Positions 16,816 through 25,397 of a DNA stretch of 64,000 nucleotides are shown here, one piece after another (position 1 is the stretch's first letter; each line of letters begins with the position of its first letter). Made by a program: the position numbers and the translations under genes. The notes beneath the pieces were generated by a model. It was not told the origin of the DNA. It did not search any database and saw only the letters and a list, made by a program, of their open reading frames with translations. Origin of the DNA: Schaalia sp. JY-X169. GTDB lineage: Bacteria > Actinomycetota > Actinomycetes > Actinomycetales > Actinomycetaceae. The DNA lies in the NCBI RefSeq assembly GCF_014069575.1, contig NZ_CP059675.1, forward strand, positions 62,001 through 126,000, written 5' to 3'.

Positions 16816-19500
16816 GTGGCACGGCTTAGTGTTGCGGACATTCAAGATCGAGTCGCTGATCTAGCGCGCCGTCCCACCTACTCACGGGAGTTCATCTTCG
16901 ACCTGCTGGTAGCGCTCGGAAGGTCGCGGGCTTCTGTCACCCGGTTGCGCTCCGGAAACCTGAATATTGCCAATAATCCCGAGGTCGAGGTCGCCCAAAA
17001 GGGTGTCGTCTACTTCAAACCAACCGATGCTGATCTCTACCTGACTATCGCGGAGCTGGACTCATCACCAACGGTCACCAAATATGACACGCGCTTCCTG
17101 ATCGCTACCGACTACGAGAATCTTGTCGCCTTGGACCGTGCCAGCGGCGAGACCTTGAATATCGCGATTGACGAGGTTGATGAACACTTCGAGTTCTTCC
17201 TTCCCTGGGCTGGCATGGAAAAAGCGCAGTATGTTGCTGAGGCGCACGCGGACATCAAAGCCGCAGAACGTCTGGGCAAACTGTTCGATGAGCTAGCCAA
17301 AGAGAATTCACCCGAGGACATTTCCCGTCACAGCCTCAACCTCTTCTTCACCAGACTGCTGTTCTGCTTCTTCGCTGAGGACACGGGGATTTTCACGAAG
17401 GGTCTTTTCACTGAGAAGGTCGAGTCCCTGACTCAAGATGACGGTTCTGACCTGCAGAGCTTCCTCACCCAGGTGTTCGACGCATTGGACACGGAGGACC
17501 CTTCAGCCAAGCCTGCACTGGTTCGCGCTTTCCCCTATGTGAATGGCCAGCTGTTCGCCAGGGGAGCCGAGGTCGTTCCGCGCTTCAGCCGCCAGGCACG
17601 CAACCTTCTTCTGCGCAGTGGTCACTTGCGGTGGGATGAGATCAACCCGGATATTTTCGGCTCCATGTTCCAAGCCGTCGTTGACCCGCAGTTACGTGGG
17701 GACCTGGGCCAGCATTACACGTCTGTGCCCAACATCCTCAAGACGATTGACCCGCTCTTCATGGAGGGACTGTGGGAAGAGTTCGAGGCCGCTCAAGGCA
17801 AACCAGTCCGTCTGAACCGCCTGCTCGACAGAATTGGGGGCATCAAGGTTTTTGACCCTGCCTGTGGGTCGGGGAACTTCCTTGTCATTGCTTACAAAGA
17901 GCTACGCAGGCTTGAAAACGAGATCCTCAAGAGCTTGGGTGGGCAGAACCTTCAGTCTGAGCTGTTTGGTTCCCGCATCAAGATCACCAACTTCTACGGC
18001 ATTGAGATTGACCCGTTGGCCCGCGAGGTAGCGGTGCTTTCGTTGTGGATCGCCAAACACCAGATGAACCAAGAGTTCAACGAGATCTTCGGTATCGACA
18101 TCCCGCTAATCCCCCTCAAAGACGCCGGCCAGATAGTCACGGGCAACGCTGCCCGCATCGACTGGAACCAGGTGTGTCCCAACGATGGAGAAACCGAGAT
18201 CTACTTGGTGGGAAACCCACCGTATGTTGGTTCCTCGATGCAGACGAATGCGCAGAAATGCGACTTCGAGGCCTATTTCGGTACGGACAAGTACCCGCGA
18301 AACCTTGACTACATTTCACTCTGGTTCTTTATTGGTGCAGAGTACATCGCTGGTACTGCGGCAGCATTGGCCTTTGTTAGTACTAACTCTGTCGTCCAAG
18401 GTGACCACGTCGGAATTTTCATGCCTCGTGTTCTCTCCTCGGGGATAGAAATCGGCTTCGCCCATACGTCTTTCCGGTGGTCTAACAGCGCTCGTGCCAA
18501 CGCAGGTGTAACAGTCGTCGTCATCTCGCTGCGCAACCCAAGTCCACGCCAGAAGGTATTGATAACGGATGGACACCGGCGCACAGTTGGCAACATAAGT
18601 CCCTACCTGACTGAGGGTGCAAGTGTTGTCGTCGAGAGGGGTCGGAACCCGCGCCATGGGATGCCGCCGATGACCAGGGGAAGCCAACCCACAGATGGAG
18701 GCGGCCTCATCTTTTCGTCTGCGGAGCGTACAGGTGCAGTGGCAGAGGACCCATCCGTAGAGCGCTGGATAAAGAGGTATATGGGCGCGAGCGAGCTTAT
18801 AAGTGATAAGGAACGCTACTGTCTGTGGATCAGAGTCGAGGAAGTGGAAGAGGCAGCCCGAAGCACACCGGTCAAGAAGCGGCTCGAGAGGGTTCGCAGA
18901 TTTAGAGAAAACGGAAAGTCTGCCATCTCTAGAGAGTTCGCAGCAAGACCGTGGCGATTTCTCCAGGCTGCCCACAAAGACACCGAAGCCATCATTGTTC
19001 CCAGCGTCTCATCCGAGCGTCGTGAGTATGTTCCGATTGGATACCTGGGTCCGGACACAGTCATATCAAACCTGGCGTTCGCCATCTACGACGCCGAGCC
19101 ATGGGTGTTTGCGCTGGTGACCTCACGCATGCACATGGCTTGGCTACGTGCGGTGGGCGGGAAGCTGAAGACGGATTTCCGCTACTCGAACACCCTGGTT
19201 TACAACACCTTCCCAGTGCCCGATCTGACGGCGGCGCAGAAGGAAACGCTGACCCAGAGGGCCCTGCGGGTGCTGGATGTGCGAGAGTACCACAGTGAGA
19301 AGACGTTGGCGGAGCTCTATGATCCTGACCTGATGCCCGGCAACCTGCGGCTGGCACACAAAGAGCTCGATGATGCAGTGGACGCCCTGTATCGCAAGAG
19401 CGGGTTCGCTTCGGATGAGGACCGTCTTGCGTTGCTGTTTGACTTGTATATGCAAAAGACCAGTGCGAAGGAATCAGCATGGGGCAGCCAGAGAATCTAA
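16816..19500 (+). CDS. DNA methyltransferase of the MmeI-like (N6-adenine) class
   Basis: An 894-residue protein. Motif I FDPACGSGNFL (346-356) binds S-adenosylmethionine and motif IV NPPY (467-470) is the catalytic N6-adenine type. The order is N-terminal domain, helical spacer (GQHYTSVPNIL before motif I), methyltransferase, then a target-recognition region and a C-terminal helical part with LVYNTFPVPDL. This is the MmeI/type IIL-like architecture, but I see no clear PD-(D/E)xK nuclease signature in the first 150 residues. It starts at GTG 16816 after GAGGAGGA. The stop codon lies within the next gene, so the two overlap by 22 bp. It is the probable modification and recognition subunit of a three-gene system. 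Confidence 0.9.
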   Translation: MARLSVADIQDRVADLARRPTYSREFIFDLLVALGRSRASVTRLRSGNLNIANNPEVEVAQKGVVYFKPTDADLYLTIAELDSSPTVTKYDTRFLIATDYENLVALDRASGETLNIAIDEVDEHFEFFLPWAGMEKAQYVAEAHADIKAAERLGKLFDELAKENSPEDISRHSLNLFFTRLLFCFFAEDTGIFTKGLFTEKVESLTQDDGSDLQSFLTQVFDALDTEDPSAKPALVRAFPYVNGQLFARGAEVVPRFSRQARNLLLRSGHLRWDEINPDIFGSMFQAVVDPQLRGDLGQHYTSVPNILKTIDPLFMEGLWEEFEAAQGKPVRLNRLLDRIGGIKVFDPACGSGNFLVIAYKELRRLENEILKSLGGQNLQSELFGSRIKITNFYGIEIDPLAREVAVLSLWIAKHQMNQEFNEIFGIDIPLIPLKDAGQIVTGNAARIDWNQVCPNDGETEIYLVGNPPYVGSSMQTNAQKCDFEAYFGTDKYPRNLDYISLWFFIGAEYIAGTAAALAFVSTNSVVQGDHVGIFMPRVLSSGIEIGFAHTSFRWSNSARANAGVTVVVISLRNPSPRQKVLITDGHRRTVGNISPYLTEGASVVVERGRNPRHGMPPMTRGSQPTDGGGLIFSSAERTGAVAEDPSVERWIKRYMGASELISDKERYCLWIRVEEVEEAARSTPVKKRLERVRRFRENGKSAISREFAARPWRFLQAAHKDTEAIIVPSVSSERREYVPIGYLGPDTVISNLAFAIYDAEPWVFALVTSRMHMAWLRAVGGKLKTDFRYSNTLVYNTFPVPDLTAAQKETLTQRALRVLDVREYHSEKTLAELYDPDLMPGNLRLAHKELDDAVDALYRKSGFASDEDRLALLFDLYMQKTSAKESAWGSQRI

Positions 19501-21419
19501 TAGAGATCAACTATGCGGCCAACCAGAGCTCCGTCGATGTCGACGAACTTGGGATGCGAGACATGCAACGCCGCGTATTTGCTGAGAAGGATGCGCAATA
19601 CCTGCTGGTAAAAGCACCTCCGGCATCGGGGAAGTCCCGGGCACTCATGTTCGTCGCCCTCGACAAACTCTTCCATCAGGGAATCAACAAGGTCATCATC
19701 GCTGTTCCAGAACGTTCCATTGGCGCCTCGTTTGCCAGCACCGCCCTCGTACAACACGGGTTCTTTGCGGACTGGGAGATAGAAGATCGCAACAACCTGT
19801 GCACTCCCGGAGGGGACAGCGGCAAGGTTGACGCGTTCCTGCGTTTCCTTGAAGGTGACGACACAGTGCTGGTTTGCACCCACGCGACGTTGCGTTTTGC
19901 GATGGCGAAGCTTCCGGCCTCGGCTTTTGATGACACTCTTGTGGCAATCGACGAGTTCCACCACGTGTCGGCCGACAAGGACTCCAGTCGGCTGGGACAA
20001 GTGGTGCACGAAATCATGTCGGGTTCGAATGCTCATGTTGTGGCGATGACGGGCTCCTACTTCCGGGGGGATTCGGTGCCCGTCCTCATGCCGGAAGATG
20101 AAGAGAAGTTCACTCCAGTCACGTTCAACTACTACGACCAGCTCAACGGTTACAAGCACCTGAAGAGCCTGGGGATCGGTCACCACTTCTACCAGGGGCG
20201 TTACACGGATGCGATCCACGAGGTGTTCGACCCGGATCTGAAGACACTGATTCACATTCCTTCTGTGAACTCTTCCGAATCAACCAAGGACAAAATCGAG
20301 GAAGTCAACAAGATCCTCGACCTCATTGGGATTTTTGAGGGGAAGGATGAATCCGGGATCATGCGGCTGCGCACACCGGATGGAAGGGTACTGCGGGTTG
20401 CCGACCTTGTGGACGATTCAGACTTGATGGCACGGTCAAACCTTCTCGGATACCTGGGGCAGGTTGCAGCCAAAGACAAGGATGCGGTGGACGTCATCAT
20501 CGCCCTCGGAATGGCGAAAGAGGGCTTCGACTGGCCGTTTGCCGAACATGCTCTGACAGTTGGGCACAGGTCCTCCTTGACGGAGGTCATCCAGATCATC
20601 GGTCGAGTGACACGGGACGCACAGGGGAAGCCGCGGGCTCAGTTCACCAACCTCATCGCGGAGCCAGCGGCCGATGCCGACGAAGTGACGACCGCGGTCA
20701 ACACAATGCTCAAAGCAATCACGGCGTCGCTGCTCATGGAGCAGGTCTTGGCGCCAAACTTCAACTTCAAACCCAAGGAACCGGGGGAGGCGCCAGAGCC
20801 AGGGACACTGGCGGTCAAGGGCTTGAAGGCACCGCCAACAGATCGGGTGCGGCAGATCATCGAGACAGACCTGAATGATCTGAAGGCGACGATCCTGCAA
20901 GACCCCGGCTTCCGGCGCGCTGCGGCGGGCCAACTTGATGCCGAGGTCGCCAACAAGGTCTTGATCCCTAAGATCTTGCGAGAACGTTACCCCGATCTGA
21001 ACGGTGCCGAAGCCGAGTCTTTGCGCCAGCATGTCGTGGTCGACTCGGTTGTGAAGGCTGGGGAAGTCAAGGAAGTCGGTGACAAGAAGTTCGTGATGCT
21101 GGCCAAGAAGTACGTCGACCTCGACAAGCTGGACATCAACCTGATCGACAAGGTCAACCCGTTCCAGCGCGCCTTCGAAGTTCTCTCAAAGTCTGTCGAT
21201 CCTAAGACTCTGCGGGTTGTTATGGATGCCATCGCGGAGACGCGGATCGAAGTCACAGCGGAGGAAGCGGTTCTGATGTATCCGAAGCTCCGGGAGTTCC
21301 AGCGGATGGAGGGCCGGGTGCCGTCCATTCGCTCTAAAGACCCGCATGAGAAGCGCTTGGCTGAGATCCTCGTGTTCCTGCGTCGCGCCAAAGCAAGTCA
21401 AGCGAAGGTGAACGCATGA
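19479..21419 (+). CDS. SF2 DEAD/DEAH-type helicase of a methyltransferase-linked system
   Basis: A 646-residue superfamily 2 helicase/translocase. Walker A is KAPPASGKSRA (45-55), Walker B is VAIDEFHH (Asp158), motif III is TGSYF near 190, and motif VI is QIIGRVTRD from about 372. The C-terminal 250 residues carry no domain I recognise. The ATG at 19479 follows AAGGA; the gene overlaps the methyltransferase end by 22 bp and its own stop overlaps the next start (ATGA). Such tight coupling implies a complex. In type I and III restriction systems an equivalent motor translocates DNA to trigger cleavage; that role here is inference. Confidence 0.9.
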   Translation: MGQPENLIEINYAANQSSVDVDELGMRDMQRRVFAEKDAQYLLVKAPPASGKSRALMFVALDKLFHQGINKVIIAVPERSIGASFASTALVQHGFFADWEIEDRNNLCTPGGDSGKVDAFLRFLEGDDTVLVCTHATLRFAMAKLPASAFDDTLVAIDEFHHVSADKDSSRLGQVVHEIMSGSNAHVVAMTGSYFRGDSVPVLMPEDEEKFTPVTFNYYDQLNGYKHLKSLGIGHHFYQGRYTDAIHEVFDPDLKTLIHIPSVNSSESTKDKIEEVNKILDLIGIFEGKDESGIMRLRTPDGRVLRVADLVDDSDLMARSNLLGYLGQVAAKDKDAVDVIIALGMAKEGFDWPFAEHALTVGHRSSLTEVIQIIGRVTRDAQGKPRAQFTNLIAEPAADADEVTTAVNTMLKAITASLLMEQVLAPNFNFKPKEPGEAPEPGTLAVKGLKAPPTDRVRQIIETDLNDLKATILQDPGFRRAAAGQLDAEVANKVLIPKILRERYPDLNGAEAESLRQHVVVDSVVKAGEVKEVGDKKFVMLAKKYVDLDKLDINLIDKVNPFQRAFEVLSKSVDPKTLRVVMDAIAETRIEVTAEEAVLMYPKLREFQRMEGRVPSIRSKDPHEKRLAEILVFLRRAKASQAKVNA

Positions 21420-22576
21420 GCGCGGAGATGCCGACCAGTCTGGAAGAGATCTTCGCGTCAGATGATGATGGGCTGCTTGATGAGCCAGAGAAGGCGCCGG
21501 TACTGACAGGCCACGATCGGTTGAGAAGGTCATTTGTGGAGATCAACGACTTTGTGGTGGAGCATGGTCGCGAACCCGATCCGACGGTGAGGGCGATCCA
21601 GGAGCGGCGGCTGGGCGCGCGCCTAGATGGCATCCGCGCCAACCCAGAGAAAGTCGAAGCCCTCGCAGATCTGGATGAGCACGGACTCCTTGCCGAGGGA
21701 GTTGAAGAGGATCTGTCCCTAGAGGACATCCTGGCCCTTGATGATGATCTTCTTGACGACGAAACAGGCATCCTGGACACTTCGATGTTGCCGAAGAAGA
21801 TCACTCGGGGTGAGCCTGAGTGGGTGGCGAGACGGGAGCGCGCCAAGGGTTTCGAGGCATTCGAGCCGCTGTTCAAGCAAAAACACGCAGAGCTGCGTTC
21901 CGGCGTTGCGGGTCTGGCCGCAGATCCCGGTGAAGCACACATCCAGAAGGGGACGTTCTTCGTCCTCGGCGGAGTCATGCTGTTTGTTGCGGAAGTTGGT
22001 GAGACCGAAGTGGTCGCGGGAAGGCGCAAAGAGCGCTTGCGGGTCATTTTTGAGAACGGGACCGAGTCGAGCATGTATCGGCAGTCCCTCACCTCACGCT
22101 TGCATGAAGAGGACAGCTTCCTCGTCACCCAGAGGGAGGTGACCATCACGGAGCTGGAAGCAGGGGATGAACTGACCGGCCACATATATGTGTTGAGATC
22201 TCTGAGCGACCACCCGGAGGTAGTGGGGAGGCCTAATCTGCACAAGATCGGGTTCACCCGCGGAAGTGTGGAGCGGCGTCTTGCTGGGGCGGAAAAGCAG
22301 GTCACGTATCTGATGGCACCCGTGGAGGTGGTTGCGGACTACAAGACGTACAACCTGCGTGCGGCCTCGCTAGAGCACCTGTTGCACACGGTGTTTGCAA
22401 CGTCGCGCGTGCCGTTCGAGCAGGTTGGTCTGGATGGGCGTGCAGCCGAGGCGTCCGAGTGGTTTGATGTGTCTCTGGAGGTGATCGACCGAGCCCTCAC
22501 ATTCGTCCAAGACGGCAGCATCGTGAACTGGGTGTACGACAGGGAATCCGGCACGTTGAAGCCGCGGGTCTGCTGA
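21416..22576 (+). CDS. GIY-YIG nuclease-like protein (T5orf172/MUG113 type) of the same operon
   Basis: A 386-residue protein. The first 130 residues are acidic with EIFASDDDG and EDILALDDD segments. From residue 255 there is a GIY-YIG-like core: GHIYVLRS, then LHKIGFTRGSVERRL, then a helix containing the likely catalytic Glu (AASLEHLLHTVF). This is the T5orf172/MUG113 variant of the fold. It is third in the operon, overlapping the helicase by four bases, and is the best candidate for the cutting subunit. The ordinary GIY-YIG motif is only partly kept, so nuclease activity is inferred from the fold and context. Confidence 0.85.
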   Translation: MSAEMPTSLEEIFASDDDGLLDEPEKAPVLTGHDRLRRSFVEINDFVVEHGREPDPTVRAIQERRLGARLDGIRANPEKVEALADLDEHGLLAEGVEEDLSLEDILALDDDLLDDETGILDTSMLPKKITRGEPEWVARRERAKGFEAFEPLFKQKHAELRSGVAGLAADPGEAHIQKGTFFVLGGVMLFVAEVGETEVVAGRRKERLRVIFENGTESSMYRQSLTSRLHEEDSFLVTQREVTITELEAGDELTGHIYVLRSLSDHPEVVGRPNLHKIGFTRGSVERRLAGAEKQVTYLMAPVEVVADYKTYNLRAASLEHLLHTVFATSRVPFEQVGLDGRAAEASEWFDVSLEVIDRALTFVQDGSIVNWVYDRESGTLKPRVC

Positions 22577-22644
22577 GGGAGGTCTGGTTGGGATCAGTAA
22601 CCGCGAAGTCAGTCTTGAATATGTAATAGGAGTCGCCCCCGCAC

Positions 22645-23715
22645 CTACGCCAGTCGCTCGCCCTCGTTCAAGTTGAAGTGGCTGCAGACGATCTTGTCGA
22701 ACTGGTTTGAGATGGCTGGGAAGTCCTGTCCGAGGTCTAGGGTCTGAACTAAGATCTGGTTGCCGTGAATGCGCCAGTTGGCGTCCGGTTGGACGGCGTG
22801 GTCAGTCTGCGCGTAGAGCAGCATTCCGGCGATCTGCCGATGAGGGTCGGACACCTCTCTGTTCTTCACGTAGGTGAAGATTTGGTAGAGATTCGCTGAA
22901 TGCACCGTGTGATGGTCGTAGTTTCGTTGCGTGTTTTTCGAATAGTATTTCGCGTCGATGATGAGCGTCCTCGAACTATCTGACAGCGTGATGTCACTCT
23001 GCATCACGGGTAGCATGGTTCGCTCGCCCTCATCCAACGCCCAGCTAATCTGTGCTGCCTTGGGGTGAAGGAGGGACCAGTGTCGTTTGTAGTATTCGAG
23101 GATGAACTTCTCGTAGAGGCGACTCATCGCCTGGTCATCGATATAGGACATGAGCTTGTGGTCGCCGTTTTGGGTAGTTTGGAGCATCCCCTCGGTTACC
23201 AGTTGACAGACGCTGATCAGCATCCGATAGCTGCGGGTCGCGCGAGAAAAGCGAATCGCCGACCATCGGACGGCTGCCGGGTCAATAGCGTCCACTTCGG
23301 TAAAGAAGAGAAGAAGCTTCTTCAGCGCGGCCTTGTTGCGAGGCTTGACCTCACCGTGGCGGACCAGCATTAGTGAGACGGTCTTGAGGACTTGGTTGAG
23401 GAGGTTGTTCTCTGACATTTCGTCATACTGACATCCAAGTTCCCGCCTCTCACCTGCATGGAGCTGCATGGTTCGCGGTAGGTCGATCTTGCCGCGGAGC
23501 ACAGCCAGATCATCAAAATGAGGAATGTATTCGCGATACAGTCCTTGCTTCAGTTGGCGCGCAATCCCTTTGGTCAGGATCGCAGCAAACAAGTCATGGA
23601 GGTGGTCAAACTCTTCCGTTTCCACTTGCTCGTACTGCTCCGGGTTCAGGTTCTGGAAAGCGTAAGCGAGCATGTAGTAGACGTTCTTGATGAACACCCT
23701 GTCTTTGGTCGTCAC
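22645..23715 (-). CDS. mcrC: McrC-family subunit of a type IV restriction system
   Basis: A 356-residue McrC, the nuclease partner that binds the McrB GTPase ring and cuts DNA carrying modified cytosine. The PD-(D/E)xK site is visible as SDITL followed by LIIDAKYYSKNTQRNY. The N-terminal part (VYYMLAYAFQNL) and the middle ENNLLNQVLK match the family. I chose GTG 23715 because it overlaps the mcrB stop codon (GTGA), giving classic coupling. The gene is intact, but its partner mcrB is split by an insertion element, so McrC is probably without a working motor and poorly translated. Confidence 0.9.
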   Translation of the reverse strand: MTTKDRVFIKNVYYMLAYAFQNLNPEQYEQVETEEFDHLHDLFAAILTKGIARQLKQGLYREYIPHFDDLAVLRGKIDLPRTMQLHAGERRELGCQYDEMSENNLLNQVLKTVSLMLVRHGEVKPRNKAALKKLLLFFTEVDAIDPAAVRWSAIRFSRATRSYRMLISVCQLVTEGMLQTTQNGDHKLMSYIDDQAMSRLYEKFILEYYKRHWSLLHPKAAQISWALDEGERTMLPVMQSDITLSDSSRTLIIDAKYYSKNTQRNYDHHTVHSANLYQIFTYVKNREVSDPHRQIAGMLLYAQTDHAVQPDANWRIHGNQILVQTLDLGQDFPAISNQFDKIVCSHFNLNEGERLA

Positions 23716-24155
23716 GCCTCGACAACCCCGCAGAGGAGGCCCCGCCAACGCTCTACCTTGACGTCGTCGTCGAACCAGTACTCTTCCAGCATCGGCATAA
23801 GGTCGTAGTCAACAACCGCCCTCATCCACTCCGGTGTTGCCGTGTCTTGACCACAGAAGTAGCTGTGACCGATGCAGAAGCCACTGCCAAGTGAGGGGTC
23901 CTTGCTGATCTCCGCGTTTAACGTCTGCACGCTTACGACTAGCTGGTCGAGCATTTGGTGATCTAGGCCTGTCTGGTACCTCCGAAACCCTTCTGTATCA
24001 AAGCCGGGCGTCATGGGGACGAAACTGAACCTGCGCCTCAGTGCATAGTCGATCATGGCCAAGGACCTGTCGGCCGTGTTCATCATGCCGATGATGTGAA
24101 CGTTTGCGGGGACCGAGAATGCTTCTCCGCTGTATGCCAGCGTTGCCGACTTTCC
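23712..24155 (-). pseudogene. mcrB: mcrB, 3' part, separated by an IS30-family insertion
   Basis: 147 codons encoding the C-terminal part of the McrB AAA+ GTPase. It reads GKSATLAYSGEAFSVPANV, then IIGMMNTADRS (sensor 1 region, containing the McrB-type NTADRS motif) and DYALRRRFSF with the arginine-finger region. Its first codon follows directly on the last native codon (CGC, R518) of the 5' part once the insertion and one copy of the GCG target duplication are removed. As it stands it has no promoter or start codon of its own other than internal ATGs. Confidence 0.85.
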
Positions 24156-24158
24156 GCG

Positions 24159-25397
24159 GGCGGGTTCTAGGGGTCAGTGCAACAGGATTTCTTCAATCAC
24201 TTCGGCGGGCTTTAGGAAATCGAGCCGCTTCCGTGGTCGGTCATTCATTTCCCACTCTACATAGTCTAGGTCAGCCTGACTGTGGATACTCAGGTCAGTG
24301 CCCTTGGGGAAGTATTCTCTGAGAAGCCCGTTGGTGTTTTCATTGGTGGGCCTTTGCCATGGTGAGTGTGGGTCACAAAAGAACACGTCGAGATCAGCAG
24401 CCATCGCGATCTGTTGATGCGCACTCATCTCTTTACCCTGGTCCCAGGTCAGGGTTTTACGCAGCACGTCGGGGAGGTCTTTCATTTTCGCGATCAGCCC
24501 GTCAGTGAGTGCCTCGACACGATTCTTGGTGGGATCCATCCATACCAGGATCAGGTAGCCTGAATGCCGTTCAACCACGGTCCCGATCGCACTCTTCCCA
24601 TCCTTACCAATGATCAAGTCCCCTTCCCAATGGCCAGGAACGGCTCGATCATCAGCCTCGGCGGGACGATCCACAATATTGACCATATTCGCGATACGAC
24701 CCACACGTTCAGTACTACGACGTTTCGCACGGCGAATCTTCCGACCTGTGCGTAGCCGCACTTCAAGGTCACGTTTGAGACCGCCTCGAGCCAAGAGATA
24801 AATCGACTGGTAAATCGTTTCGTGTGACACTCGCATCTCCGGCCGGTCTGGGAAATCCCGCCGCAACCTCCCACAAATTTGTTCCGGAGATCGCCTCAAA
24901 GTGAGCTGGTCTTGAACATAGGCGCGTAACTCAGGCTGTGTAGCAAGTTTACTGGGCTTTGGTCTTCGGGCTCTCTCATAAGCAACCACCTGAGCGCGCG
25001 TAGCACTATAGGACAGCGTCGCTGATCGTTCACACTGGAAGTGTCCATTCCGTTTGATTTCCCGGCTAATCGTTGACGCGGAACGATCCAACTGTCTGGC
25101 AATCGCTCGGATCCCCATCTTTGCCTTCCACAACGCCTGGATCTCAATACGTTCCTCAAAAGACAAAGACCTCGCACGAGTCTTCTTCCGAGGGTCAATC
25201 CCCCCATGATCACTAATGAACCCCCGCACTGCTCTCTCAGACCAGCCCACAACCTGGCCAATCTCCTTAGCGGAACGTCCTTGTTTACGTAACGCCCAAA
25301 TCCTGTTCGTTACCTCCGGCAGCAACCTCTCCGAAAAACCAATCATCGTACTCACCCTCCTATTCTCAGGGTGTTGCACTCACCGCTAGAACCCGCC
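24159..25397 (-). mobile_element. IS30-family insertion sequence, complete
   Basis: A 1239-bp element. The ends are 26-bp inverted repeats with two mismatches, beginning GGCGGGTTCTAG and ending AGTGCAACA at both sides. Flanking GCG at 24156-24158 and 25398-25400 is the 3-bp target duplication. It encodes one full transposase. The element lies inside mcrB in the same orientation, and its removal with one GCG exactly restores the McrB reading frame (Asp-Tyr-Arg-Gly-Lys-Ser). The clean ends and intact transposase argue for a recent insertion. Confidence 0.9.
24174..25346 (-). CDS. IS30-family transposase
   Basis: A 390-residue DDE transposase. The N-terminus has two helix-turn-helix segments (RSAKEIGQVVGWSERAV and MGIRAIARQLDRSASTISREI), the second being the IS30 signature. 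The catalytic triad is D243 (GHWEGDLIIG), D302 (TWDQGKEM) and E336 (NENTNGLLREY), with the usual 33-residue D-E spacing. I chose ATG 25346 because GGAGGG lies eight bases upstream; a longer form would begin within the inverted repeat. There is no frameshift or stop, so it should be active. Confidence 0.95.
   Translation of the reverse strand: MIGFSERLLPEVTNRIWALRKQGRSAKEIGQVVGWSERAVRGFISDHGGIDPRKKTRARSLSFEERIEIQALWKAKMGIRAIARQLDRSASTISREIKRNGHFQCERSATLSYSATRAQVVAYERARRPKPSKLATQPELRAYVQDQLTLRRSPEQICGRLRRDFPDRPEMRVSHETIYQSIYLLARGGLKRDLEVRLRTGRKIRRAKRRSTERVGRIANMVNIVDRPAEADDRAVPGHWEGDLIIGKDGKSAIGTVVERHSGYLILVWMDPTKNRVEALTDGLIAKMKDLPDVLRKTLTWDQGKEMSAHQQIAMAADLDVFFCDPHSPWQRPTNENTNGLLREYFPKGTDLSIHSQADLDYVEWEMNDRPRKRLDFLKPAEVIEEILLH

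Noticed and set aside
24159-24170. The mirror-image GGCGGGTTCTAG / CTAGAACCCGCC at the IS30 borders as a palindromic target site
   Set aside because: If these bases belonged to the target, the restored mcrB would contain a stop (TAG) and a frame change. Treating them as part of the 26-bp inverted repeats gives a 3-bp duplication and an exact in-frame McrB, so they belong to the element.
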